Shown here: one piece after another, positions 9,001 through 19,779 of the stretch
Layout: the number at the start of each line of letters is the position of its first letter
How positions within the stretch are numbered: the stretch's first letter is position 1
NCBI GenBank assembly: GCA_011800805.1
Contig: MPNW01000636.1
Coordinates: 7,706 to 32,353 of the forward strand
Origin: Hirudo medicinalis
Lineage: Eukaryota > Annelida > Clitellata > Hirudinida > Hirudinidae
DNA: 24,648 nt
Reading direction: 5' to 3'
Program-made: the position numbers and the translations under genes
The notes under the pieces: generated by a model
What the model was told of the DNA's origin: nothing
Database searches by the model: none
The model's input: the letters and a program-made list of their open reading frames with translations, nothing else

Positions 9001-12000
9001 ACTCATTACACATAAATTAACTTAAATGAAATCAAATGACAAATGACTGAACAACAACAAAGCTAGAAGTCAAACAACTACGTCGCTTATGACGGAATTC
9101 ACCGGATTGGTAATATTACTGAATCCATCAATGTATCTTCGATTACAATCAAAATAAGTTTCAGCACAACCAAAGCAAACAAGTCATGTTCGGACAAACT
9201 GCACCGACCGGGTTCTATGCCGACCAGAGTCCCTCTTAAGCCGAGCGGCACCGTGAACCCGGGCCTGATGTTGACAACCCGATCAAACAGCTCGTAAGTC
9301 GCCCACTCATCCAGTGCACAGGGGGAGTGAACTATCTTTGGCTGCGAGAGTAACAAAGAAAAAGATCCAGCCGACCGGTAACGAAATAATAGTCGTGCTT
9401 TGGTGTTAAATTAAGAATTGGTCGAGATTGTTGTACTTTTATCAGATTTGTTGTACTTTTAAAGTGGAAAATACATTTTTTTTTAATTAAAAGAAATATT
9501 TTAATAAATCCTGTTCATTTTCCCATTTAATGTTCAAATTTTCTTTAAGTCGAGGAGGAAGCAAACAAACCACGTAGAGGAGGTGGGGTTTCACTTTCAT
9601 TTTGATGAGGGCACCTTTGGAATTTTGCTGGTAAAAATATTAACAAGGTGAGCAGAATTAAACTAGTACATTTTGAAGTCTACAAATTAATTTGAGCACA
9701 ATTTAAGTAATTATTTATGGTCAAAATTGTAGAGGGTATTGCGAGGTCGCTTTGCAAATGGAATCTACAAAACCGACACATAAATTATTATTAATAATAA
9801 TTAACCCAAAGGCACAAAATTAATGGGTCGATAATTTGTTAATTCGTTAACTAAAAACCAATCATTCATTCTCACTGCAGCCACTTCACTCTCGATCTCC
9901 CCGATGAGCTCCGTTTCCAACAGTCGAGTGCCGAGAGGTTTCAGTTCGAATCCTCGCGTCTTCTCCTTGAGGAAGGATTCCAATTCGGAGAATTTCTCCA
10001 TTCTGCGTCGGAGAAGACTTGGATTTCATTCATTCATTATGAATGTAATAATGATTCCCAAATATGTGTGACATTAAAAAATGTATTTAACAAACTTTAC
10101 AATGTGATTACAAATGATCAACTTTAAAATGTAAGCAGAAATATTGAATAAATATCAATGCATGCGTGTTATTCAATGCAATAAACATTTCAAGAAGCCA
10201 CAAGCTGTCGTTCCATAGTCGAGAGCATGTATGCCATGGCAACTATGTTGTCACGACGACTACGAACATCATTAAGAACTATTTTTTAATACTTGCATCG
10301 ACATTTAATAATTTATATTTTAATAATTTTAATAACCCGTTTTCCATGAAAATATCGGAGACAAAGAAATTGTCGTTGTTGACCATGGCCGCAACCCCCT
10401 CGAACAGATCGGGGAACCTTGACATTAATTAATTAATTAGTACCCATAATAAATTAATATTTACAAGTAATACTAATATCAATATTTATTAAATAAGAAT
10501 ACATTGTTAGAAATTCAGAGCTCACCTTTCCATGTATTCTCTCACCAGGTCGACGACTTTCCTTGAATACAACCAGTCCTTGCCAACTCTTTTGGTATAT
10601 CCGGGCATCTAAGTAATCATTACTCGACGATTTAATGTCGCTGACATCGCACTTATTGTTGTTTCTGTTACTGTCTCAATGGTTTCAAAGCTAAATGAAT
10701 TGCTATCACCTCAGACTTGTGCCAAAAATTATGCCTCACAAAGTTCAGTTGGAGAAATTAAAATCATAAATAGCATTATTATGAGCTTCAACATGCTTTG
10801 TTGCCCACTTATCGCTAGAGGTGGCTCACCTCCATATTTTGTTTTGTCATCTTCAGGTTGAGTCCAATGTTGAGCCTGCTCGAATCATTCGCGTCTTTTT
10901 TCAGGTAAATGGTGCCGGTGATGCGCGACAGCAGGTGCGAAGAGATGCCGAGCCTCTGAGCGGCCAAATAAGATGCAATGAAGGACTTCTCAAACTCCTC
11001 TGCCTTAACCTTCATTCTTTCCAAGTTCGGCTCCTCGGGCACCACGAACTGAGCCAAAATTCTCGGGTGCTCCAAATTCACAACTTCCAAAACTTTTCCC
11101 TCGCATCCGTAGTGCGGGTTGGCGAGCAGGAAAACGTTTTCTCCTTTGCGGAAGAAATCCGTCAGTCGGTAGTGCTCCTCTCTGTCTGGGTTTCTACCTT
11201 TGGAATATTCAAGCGAAGTCTGGTGTAGAAACTGTTCGATCGTGCTGCTCCAATATTTCTCCAGCACGACTTCCCCCGAGCGTTTCACGATGAACTTCTT
11301 GCCGATCAATCGCTTTGCACCGACGAGCAGCTGGGTCTCGCCAACATCGATTCCATACCTATTCAGATATTTATCCTTCAGAAACTCGGCCTCTCTGTGC
11401 CATTCTGCCTGCTCTTCGATCCCAACCTCATTCTGCTCAAGAACCAAGGAATCTACTTCATGTTGGATATCAAATTTTGGACCAAACATCACTTCGTCCG
11501 ATGAAATTTGAACGACCAGAACTTCGCAGAGATGAGGCCAGTTGACGAACATGACTCGGCCGATCGAGCTTTTTCCAATCTGGTCGATGGATAACTCTTT
11601 CGGGGGAGTCAGCGTGAGTATCATGCTCAGGTTTGCACTGCTCCTATTGAAGACCTTCACGCCCTGTTTCTGGAGACTTCCTTCATGAGGGATGTGTCTC
11701 AGAGTTGGGAAGCCATAAAAGAGAGATCTGAGATTCACCTCCTTGCACAGACCCTTGTAAAGATCTTTAACTTTAAGAGCAAAATAATCTGCTGGCAAAT
11801 CCCAATTCAAGATCTTTCCTTCCTCCTTGAATTGCCTGCCGGTCGGCTGGTAAGATTCAAAGTCCTTTTTGTTTTGGAAGCAGTAAATGTTGTGAGGGCC
11901 GTGCTTATTGCGGCTTTTCTCTTCCTTTGTCAGTTTCGAGGACAATGGCTCCATGGCTCTCAAGAGAACCTTCTCATCGATGAATGGGATCAAAACAACA

Positions 12001-15000
12001 GCCTCCCATTCTTGGACTTTTCCATTCAAATCTGTCTTGAAATCCTCTGGGTAATATTCTTCCACTGAAGATCCTGGCTCCATCAACTTCTGAAAGGCGG
12101 AGGGGAGGAGCTGACTGCTGGCCTTCGGAAGGACGGCCATGAGCTGCTGGAAGGGCAAGAAAGGTCGACCCATATCAAAGGTCAACTCAAGGCTTGAGAA
12201 GTTTCTCACGTCGGACAAGAAAGGGGCGTAATGGTGAGGGTAGAACCAGCTCCAGGATTGAATGCCATTGTAGTAATAATGGAGGATCCACTGGATTGCT
12301 TCCACATATTCATTGGCAAACAATTGTAGGAGCTCTCTGTTAATAATATCAACAATAATAACAATAATAATAACAACAATAATAATATAAATAACAACAA
12401 CAACAATAATAATAATGATTCCAATGACACAACAGCGAGTGAGTCACGGAAAACAGCCAAAGAACGTACTCGCTGATGTCTTCGATTTCGAGTTTTTCCT
12501 TGTAATATTCCGTCTTGTACTTCTTGAACTCCTCGCACATGCGTTCATCACACTGGACCGCCAGCTTCAGCGGCTCCTTTTCCGGAACGATCTCTCGACC
12601 GTCTGCAAGGAAAGCAATGGTTCACCTCTCATTTTGAATTCATAACAAAGGGAGAATTTCACATCAATCAATAATGATTGATTACACAGCTAATTAGGAT
12701 ATTTTAAAAACTAATACTTTTAATAAAAGAAGAATTATATACCTTATTTTTATTCGATAAACCATAAATTAAAAATATAAAAATTCAATGAAATGGATTA
12801 AATAATTTAAAACAATAATCCAAACGAACATTTCCAAGCACAATCGATCTTTTACAGTCCAACCACAACTAACAACAGCGAGCTGCCAGTGCCATTAACA
12901 ATAATTACAATTTACTAACATCGTGTAATAAAACTTAATGACAATAATAATAATAATAATAGTAATAATAATAATTACAACAACAACAATAAATCAATCT
13001 GTTCGACCTTCGAGAGTGCGATCTGAATTCTCCAAAAACTCCATGGCGGACGGTATTCCGACGACTTCGCTCGTCAGGGAGTACTGCGATCAAGAGAAAC
13101 CTCAGATGAGTGACCATCGATGATTAAGAAAGTTAAAACGAACGAGTTAATTTATTTCAATCAATGAACTTGTTGTTGTTATTGTTGTATTTTTTTGTAC
13201 ACAGCAACCGTTTACACCTGAAACAGAATTATCTACAACTACACCATTTACTCACATTTTTATATTGCATTAATTATTCATGTAACCATGGCAATCCACC
13301 TTGATGTCATTTCTTCTGACGATGGCAGCGGCGTCGACGTCATCTTCTCCGTCGAGAGCGCCGTCATCGTCTTCGTCGTCATCCTCGTAGTCGTCCTCCT
13401 CGTTCTTCTTAGAGCAGGTGATGCCGGCAACGTTGTGGTTGTTCTCCTGCATCTCCCCCTTGGCACCTTTTTTCATCTTCCTTCCTCTCTTCTTGCCCTT
13501 CAGCCATTTCGAGTCTGAGTAATTCTCCTCGAACTTGTCGTAGTCAAACTGAAGTGTTGAAAACGTTTTTAAGAAATAATGCATTGTTTGATATTGCTGT
13601 TAATATGCCGTAAAATGGGTTAATAAATAACTCGATTTTAATAATATGTCAATGTAACTTGTAACCCGGCTGCCGACCTGATGCAACTTGGTCAAGTAAT
13701 GTTCGAACCTTCCTAAATTCAATGTACCTCCTTCGTTTAAGTATCCTGAACAAATCATAACAAAACAATTAAGTTATGATCAAATGTTTCATCGACTAAT
13801 GCCTCACCAGGGTGATTGTGTGGCAACATTCAACGACATTACGACATTCCTCGTGCAATAAAATTCAAATTTCACATCACATTTCATATTTTGCATTCCA
13901 TATGCACTTGACTATAAGCAATAACAACATCCAACAACATTCGCATTTATTGCCAGCTAATGGAAGGCAAAGCAAAAGACCAACCCACCTCCCAAAGTTG
14001 GTAGGCTCTCCTTGTAGGCCTTCCAAAGGACCGGCAGGCAGTCGTGGTGGATGTGGAGGTTAGGGAGGTGAGGGACAAAGTCATTCCCTACGAGGAAACC
14101 CATCAACACCCAGTCGTCGATTATCCTCTCCAGGTCGTAGCCGAACGGCAAACAATTCTGTCGACAAAATTAATTGACTAACGTTTATTAACAAATGCTC
14201 ATAACAATGGAGAACTAGTAGGAATAACCAATGATACTGTCTTAAGTTTGAGGCTAACTTGTACGAGGTTATTAGTTACTTATTAAGTAACAAGACTTGC
14301 CACGAATTGGATGAACCCATCCGTAGCAACAAAACTAATCTTTAGCAGTGCTAAACTATGGAATCCACTCATTACAATTTACACCATTAGCCAATTAGAA
14401 CCCTAATCAACCCCAACTCAATCACTTTGTAAAGTATTACTGCCTTACCTGGAGAGAGGCGAACTCGAGGTTCAGGTAATCCCTAAGGAGTGAAATGTGC
14501 AGGAGATGAAAAGTTGTATCTTCTGGCAGGATGGATCTCTTCTGACTCTCCTTCTTATTAAACTTCACCTCCTCTCGAAGCAGGGAAAAGTGAGGCTCGT
14601 GGGTCACGAGGCTCAGCATTATCTGGAAGATGAGCGTTTATGAAGATGATTAGTTTGTGATCACTGTGACGAAATATTTAGTTGCTAAACAATCGATTAA
14701 TCGTCACAAAATCAAATACTAACCATGACACGGATAACGGAAGTAACTAACTTATTGTATTGCAATACAAAGTGATCATTTTCACTGTCGATATAAAAAG
14801 AAATAATAAAATAAAATAATAAAAGTCTGTGTCGATTTAATTAACGGCAATCATCGTCGAATGCACTGACCAGGTCGGCATCGAGCCCGTACAGGCAGTG
14901 CCTCGTGTTCGGATCGAACCCGGGTCGAGATTTCTCCCTCCTGATGAAGTCCATGATCTTGTGCTCCCCTTCTCCTGGAGCCTGCAATTTACAAGACACT

Positions 15001-18000
15001 CATCATCATCTTCATCAACACCACCATCATCATCACAACCCTCAGCAAACCATTCAAGAGCATCATTATTATTGGCTATCTATTATATATATTTATTACA
15101 AATAACATTCATAATATTAGAAGATTTAATATCCACATTTAACCTTGTGATTTTATCAGTAACTAATGATTAGGTGTCGTTTATCGAGAAGTTCACCTCC
15201 TCTCAAAGCAGGAGGAAGTGAGGTTCCCGAGTCACACGAGTCAGTTAATGATATTTTCGATCATCATTAACCACTAATATTGCAAAAATTAAAAAATTTC
15301 TAAAAAAAGAACTTTTACTAATATTTAAGTGCGAATTCGTTCGCAATGCTGGGAGCTTAAATCGACTTTATTTATCCCCGACAGATAAATTGCAAAGTAA
15401 AAGTAGTGCAGGCAGAAAAATCGAATAAAAAGATTCCTCTTGGCAAGCTTCAATCTACAAATGCAGTCAACGTCCAATCTCACTGGTGCGTGACTGTTTG
15501 CAAGACGCACAAAAACAGGAGCAGATGTTTCAACTAAAACTAGCTATTTCAAAAGGCCAACCTCGTGACCAGAGAAGATGATGAGGGGTCTCTGCCACAT
15601 GGGGTCAGACTTGACCTTCGAAGCGACGAACTGCTTGAGGGCTTCGTTCAACCTCGTCATGAACTCGGTCCCTGTGGAATAAAAAGTAAATAAGGCAACA
15701 ATTGCAAAGGGGAAACAGCTCGTTTCGTTTTCTTGGCCAAAATCTTGGCTCGCAAGTTAGCTTAGAGAATTGCATTCCTGCACAACTATTAAAGGAATGG
15801 TCATGCTGGGTTGTGCTCGTGGAATAGGACCATTCTTATGAATGCATGTCGATCAAAATATGCACCCATAAAGCACATAAATAGCCTAGCAATGCATAAT
15901 TTAATGGCCTTATAATCTATTACATTAATTAATATTCATGAGGAAGTACCTGGCGTTATGCAGTTGGAGTCGAACCTGGTGCCGGCAGGGGGGTCTCCCC
16001 CTTTCCTCAACTCCTTCTTCACGATCAATTCTGCCTCCTTGGCCGATCTGAAGATGAGATTATCGAGTGATTTAAGATATTAAATATTCCTTTAAATTGA
16101 TAAGGTTAAATGAACACATTTGGTTCGTAAACATTTGCTACAAATTTTAAATAATAGTTTAAATATTAAATATTTTTTGATAAGATATTTATAATTAATA
16201 TTAAAATATTTTTTTGATAAAATATTTGTAATTAAAACTAAATAATAGGTTATTATAGAATTCAGCTGATCCAGTTCAACTGATAAAGACACTGATCAGC
16301 CAGCTTTTATTGTGCAAGCTGTTATTTTTTATTGTACAATTAACAAAGTTCGATAATGAATATTAATAGAATTATTACGTTACAGGCGTTTTTGTAACAT
16401 GTTGTTGCAGTAATTTATGATAATTTATACCTGAATCTTCGACTCCTCTGCTGGTTCATCTTGGCTCTCGGAGCTACTCCGTCCACTGCCATGTAAAAGA
16501 CCTTCTGAGGTTTTATCATCCGGAACAACACCTGTTATCGGTATTAGTACGGATAGATGGATGGATGGGTGGATAGATGGATGGATGGGTGGTTGAATGG
16601 CATTAGTGCAGATAAGTAGATGGGTGGATGGCATCGGTATTTGTCGTATTTTTCGTGCGGAATGTTTAACGTGTTTGAAAATGTTGTGCGAATAAATTAC
16701 GAAAATTATAATTTTACATAATATTTAACACAAAATATTTGTAAGTGCTTTGAAGAGGGAGATGTCTTTGAGAATGTTTTTGAGGGGTTTTAAGGATTTT
16801 AGTTTTTAAAGCAAGGATGGCTTGAGATTCGGAATGCGGACCTCGTGCGAGTCGTTAATCGAACGACGATGACGAGATGAATCTTCGGTCGTAAATGTTT
16901 CAGCAGTGTACATTTACAAAATCTTCTAAGCTTACTTCATAAGACATTATTACATTATTGCCCATCAACAGGTTATTTTTTGGGTTTTCGAAGCTAAATG
17001 TGATTTAGAAACTCATAAGCATGTACTTTTACATGTGATCTTTGAACATCCAACAGAAAAAGCATTGTCACTTTTGGTGTTGAATAGAAGACAAATGATG
17101 ATGATGATGAATATGATGATGACAATGACGATGATAATGATGACCATGCATGCATAAGAATTTATATGTAAACAAGCCAGCAATGCACAACAGTGGCATT
17201 GGTGTTGACTGAAGTGGTGATATTGGTGGTAGTTGTAATGCTGATGATGATAATAAAGCAATAGATCACTTTAAATGATATTTCAATGCTAAACACGCAA
17301 ACAACCCAGCCGATCCTATCAGAACATTTTAATTCTCAGCCAATCTAGGGTCTCCGTTCGAATTTAAAAATTGGATGTATGCACAATTTCAAATACTTTT
17401 CGTGGGACGCTATTTTTCAGGAACAAAATTTTTATTGTAACATTAATTTTAAGTAAGTTGTTATTTGATCAATCTCTAAATTAGCTTATAAATAGAAGCC
17501 AACCATTACTAGCACTGACCGATTAACTGTGAATTACTTTAAATGATTAACAACCAGAAATGAAATCAATTGACAGATCATAACCATCTCAAATCTCGAT
17601 AAACAAAGGAGTCCGAGTTTGAAACACTATTTGAGGATGTTGGAAGCAAGATTGCATTCAAAAGAAATGTACAGTAACAGGGCTAACTTCGATGTAGTGA
17701 CAGATGTCACTGAATATTTTTGACTCTGGGACTTGGATGTAAATGCTACTGTCGTCGGGGTGAGAACAGGTGTGGATGATGCCATTCATGTCCAAATACA
17801 GGTTGTCAAACTCTGGTATCTGTGTATGTAATTTGTATTAATTATATATTGATGCCTAGCAATCAGTTAACAATGATAACAATGCTATTTGTTAAGTAAT
17901 GCAGCAATGTTAATGTCATCATGACATGTGCGAATGAAAATAAAATGAAATGAAAACATTTTTATTCAGGAATTTTTGACTAGTAATTAGGAAAATAGCG

Positions 18001-19028
18001 ATGAATAGCAACTGCTTTTATAATTAATTATAAATAACAACAACAACAATAATAAGTTAAGATAACGGATTCGGATTCATCACAGTGATCTGTTTATAAA
18101 TTAGCTCACTCAGAGGCATTCTAGCTTCCTAAGAAAACAAACCCAGCATAAAGGTATCAAGTGAAAAGAAAAGGAAAATATCAGCTGATGTTGCGTATTG
18201 TTTACGTGCGCACATCATGCACTGGATTAAAAATAACATCACATCCCTACATATCACAAAATATCACGACAAATCATAACAATTATCAAAAGCAAAATAA
18301 TGAATGTTATCAGAAACAGTAATTAGTTAGTGAGCATGTTACTTAAAGTAAGAGTGATTTGAAGATTTTCTCAAGGCTTCAAAAACTAAGAGCAACAGCA
18401 ACTTGATTTGCATAGCAAGCAGTTTCTGGAATGCTGCCAAAACAATGCCTCTGAACATCAGTAATACATTACTACATGATATCATTCCATTAGTTGCTAC
18501 AATTCAGATAATTCCACTCTACGGTGTTTTTATCTAAGAGGGTGCATGGAAGGGTCCTCAATGCAAAGACAAGGTTAACTTGTTAGAGCATTCTTTTAAA
18601 TATCTCAACTGGATGTCCAAGGCATTACATAATGAATATGTTTAAATATAACAAACATCTTCTGCCAATGGATAAAAAACATCATAAATAAACATCATAG
18701 AAATAAATGTTGAAATGTAAATTCATTGATTGCTCGTAACAAATTTGTCGTGCAAACGTTACAATATGGTGCATATGTGGAAATCTTAAAATTTATATCT
18801 TAAACGTAAACAAAAACCAAGCGGTCGAGCAGACTACATTTATAATAATAATAAATCCATTAATTTAATGCAAGGGAGTTTTAATAATTAAGAAATTCAA
18901 AAATCTTGCCGTAATTGTCAACGTATGCAAGTTACATCAAAGCCGAAAGCTACCTGATATTCCTTCAAAACTTCGCTCAAACATGGATATCTCTCGCTGA
19001 GCCATCTGTAGAACTTTGGAATACCCAT
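6022..19028 (-). CDS. XRN1: 5'-3' exoribonuclease 1 (XRN1/Pacman), 27 coding exons
   Basis: Cytoplasmic enzyme that degrades decapped 5'-monophosphate RNA. Exons (high to low): 19028-18954, 17819-17688, 16531-16431, 16047-15950, 15671-15562, 14981-14871, 14622-14449, 14157-13989, 13745-13678, 13548-13300, 13083-13008, 12602-12470, 12336-10830, 10608-10526, 10417-10337, 10002-9876, 9627-9571, 9341-9209, 8920-8851, 8562-8283, 8110-7898, 7736-7694, 7529-7246, 7052-6864, 6789-6759, 6583-6456, 6255-6022. They sum to 4956 bases with matching phases: 1651 residues (human about 1706). The start [15 protein letters not shown] is the family start. Catalytic residues fall at family positions: D35, H41, K93, Q97, R100, R101, E176, E178, D206, D208, D293. 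The C-terminus ends in RIAASF, like human RKLAVNF, so the gene is complete. Least certain junctions: the exon 11 borders, the exon 15 donor (GTTATT) and the exon 24 acceptor. Confidence 0.95.
7264..7472 (-). repeat. CAG/CAA and CAT/CAC codon repeats (poly-Gln/poly-His) in XRN1 exon 23
   Basis: Encodes seven Gln in a row (residues 1384-1390), six His in a row (1401-1406) and many QQQ triplets. Codons are mixed (CAA/CAG), so the tract is imperfect at DNA level. It lies in the disordered tail, where length can vary between alleles. Confidence 0.85.
7798..7859. repeat. Imperfect CAT/CAA triplet repeat in XRN1 intron 21
   Basis: About 60 bases of CATCATCACC... type triplets, close to the donor side of the intron. 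It is not conserved coding sequence: the XRN1 frame is closed here by the exon 21 donor at 7897. Confidence 0.7.
8283..10608 (-). other. XRN1: XRN1 exons 14-20: winged-helix end and SH3-like domain
   Basis: Residues 1002-1278. Motifs include [42 protein letters not shown] with RGTLVGI, and YDKEFEG with [15 protein letters not shown]. They match the human SH3-like part in order. Exon 15 needs the weak donor GTTATT and exon 18 needs GTCGGT. Both are required to keep the frame and the match, because reading through brings a stop (after exon 15) or loses homology. After the SH3-like domain the chain becomes disordered. Confidence 0.88.
10830..12602 (-). other. XRN1: XRN1 exons 12-13: CR2, PAZ/Tudor, KOW and winged-helix domains
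   Basis: Residues 455-1001. Exon 13 alone is 1507 bases. Its start carries CR2: [20 protein letters not shown] and HHYAPFLSD, with the Trp that stacks with His41 on the RNA 5' end in known structures. [14 protein letters not shown] and [13 protein letters not shown] follow. Further on, [22 protein letters not shown]-like ([12 protein letters not shown]) and RITGTIYL with IGLNLKMTK mark the accessory domains that brace the active site. Domain names follow the Drosophila Pacman structure. Confidence 0.9.
12343..12417. repeat. AAT/AAC triplet microsatellite in XRN1 intron 12
   Basis: About 75 bases of alternating AAT and AAC triplets fill more than half of the 133-base intron and begin 6 bases from the exon 13 acceptor. 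On the transcribed strand they read as TTA/TTG, a pyrimidine-poor tract unusually close to the splice site. Confidence 0.85.
12940..12991. repeat. AAT/AAC triplet microsatellite in XRN1 intron 11
   Basis: About 50 bases of ATAATAAT... then CAACAACAA, of the same type as in intron 12. It starts only 16 bases after the exon 11 donor. Confidence 0.85.
13300..13548 (-). other. XRN1: XRN1 exon 10: charged linker between CR1 and CR2
   Basis: Residues 347-429. A lysine/arginine-rich part ([17 protein letters not shown], near 360-376) is followed by an almost pure Asp/Glu run (near 396-417). This is the variable linker of XRN1 proteins, also acidic in the human enzyme. The acidic run is encoded by imperfect GAY/GAR codon repeats at about 13334-13398. 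Exon 11 (76 bases, [10 protein letters not shown]...) continues the linker and is supported by phase and splice sites only. Confidence 0.8.
15001..15050. repeat. CAT/CAC triplet repeat in XRN1 intron 5
   Basis: CATCATCATCTTCATC... type triplets, about 20 bases upstream (in gene direction) of the exon 6 acceptor. On the transcribed strand it is ATG/GTG-rich. Confidence 0.7.
15192..15244 (-). pseudogene. Decayed partial copy of XRN1 exon 7 inside intron 5
   Basis: This intronic stretch aligns without gaps to 14563-14615, the 5' part of exon 7: 41 of 53 bases are identical by my count. In the exon frame it reads [21 protein letters not shown] against [19 protein letters not shown]. The Arg codon CGA has become TGA, and no AG acceptor stands at the position matching 14623. 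It cannot be used as an exon. It lies 580 bases upstream of exon 7 in gene direction, with exon 6 between them. Confidence 0.8.
16551..16632. repeat. GGAT/GGGT tetranucleotide repeat beside the exon 3 acceptor
   Basis: Imperfect GATGGATGGATGGGTGG units. On the transcribed strand they read as CCATCCATC, pyrimidine-rich, and lie directly upstream of a TACTAAT branch-point-like sequence (16549-16543) and the exon 3 acceptor (16533-16532). Confidence 0.8.
17094..17150. repeat. ATG triplet repeat in XRN1 intron 2
   Basis: ATGATGATGATGATGAATATGATGATG and variants, about 57 bases, in the middle of the 1156-base intron. A weaker GTGGT/GATGAT stretch follows at 17214-17255. Confidence 0.8.
17820..18953 (-). 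other. XRN1 intron 1
   Basis: 1134 bases, AT-rich. I see no second gene, no long repeat and no coding-like frame in it. First introns of this size often hold control elements, but none is recognisable here. Confidence 0.5.
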
Positions 19029-19779
19029 CTTACAAGCTTCGACTATTCCAGTCAACAATAATCCTTCCTTTCGTTCCCACTGCACCTCGTCCCTTGTATA
19101 TAAAGGACGATAGAAAGTAAACAAAGGATTTCAAAAGAAGCAGTAATAGTTTCATCACTGGAGCACATTCATCTAAATAAAAATTCAACAAAACTGAAAA
19201 TGTATTAATTAACAATTTAATTAAAAAAACTTTTAAAAAAATAAATTGCGCCCATTTAATCAACACATTGCTGTCACGTTTTTTTTTCATCTGCTTATGT
19301 AGCCTGTGGGTACTTGATCTGGGGTCACAACAACAAAACGTATAGCAGAATGTAAATGCTATAAACTATGTAAATATCGGTCACATAGGATATTGCACAA
19401 CAATAAGCAACAACACTCAACAATCATCAACCCCATATTGAGAGCCTGTCTGTCATTATTTTGTCATTGGAAAGCTTGCCTCTGATATCTAGTTCTCATT
19501 TCATATCTTTATTGGGGTACATTGATCAATTCTGACGTGCAACTGGAGAAATAAAGCGCAGTAAAATACGTTCCTGTCATATGTTTATCATTATAAAATT
19601 CTCAAAAAATGTTAAGAGCACAGCACAAAATAGCATTTATCAATAAAACATGATTTTATTATCTACGTCAATACAAAAATGTAAATAAATATAAGTTTGT
19701 TTGGTTTGTCGCCAATTCTTTTTGATCCATAACATTTATTCGATTTTGTCAACATTTTTATCAACAGCTCTGCGTTACT
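19029..19779. promoter_or_regulatory. Head-to-head intergenic region of XRN1 and the aquaporin gene
   Basis: The 751 bases separate the start codons of two genes that read outwards, so both 5' UTRs and promoters should lie here. No clear TATA box or initiator could be assigned. A minus-strand open frame starting at 19290 ends with TAA at 19032-19030, one base before the XRN1 ATG. If the XRN1 transcript starts that far up, this would be an upstream reading frame. Confidence 0.5.

Larger units (their letters stand above)
13678..19028 (-). other. XRN1: XRN1 exons 1-9: catalytic region CR1
   Basis: Residues 1-346. Visible motifs: [10 protein letters not shown] (metal ligand D35 and base-stacking H41), [11 protein letters not shown] (K93, Q97, R100 and R101 of the 5'-phosphate pocket, which excludes capped or triphosphate RNA), [11 protein letters not shown] (E176, E178), YGLDADL (D206, D208) and [11 protein letters not shown] (D293). 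All acidic ligands are kept, so the enzyme should be active. Introns 1 and 2 are the longest of the gene (1134 and 1156 bases) and intron 5 holds a relic of exon 7. Intron 3 (16048-16430) is AT-rich and otherwise featureless. Confidence 0.93.

Noticed and set aside
10821..12068. Plus-strand open frames (135, 103, 76 and 127 codons) opposite XRN1 exon 13
   Set aside because: They are antisense shadows of a long, conserved coding exon; no homology seen.
13278..13518. Open frames opposite and beside the acidic run of XRN1 exon 10 (valine-rich or threonine-rich peptides)
   Set aside because: They result from reading the GAY/GAR codon repeat in other frames.
16551..16632. Regular short repeats that could suggest a CRISPR array or satellite
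   Set aside because: The units are 4 bases without spacers: an ordinary microsatellite in a eukaryotic intron.
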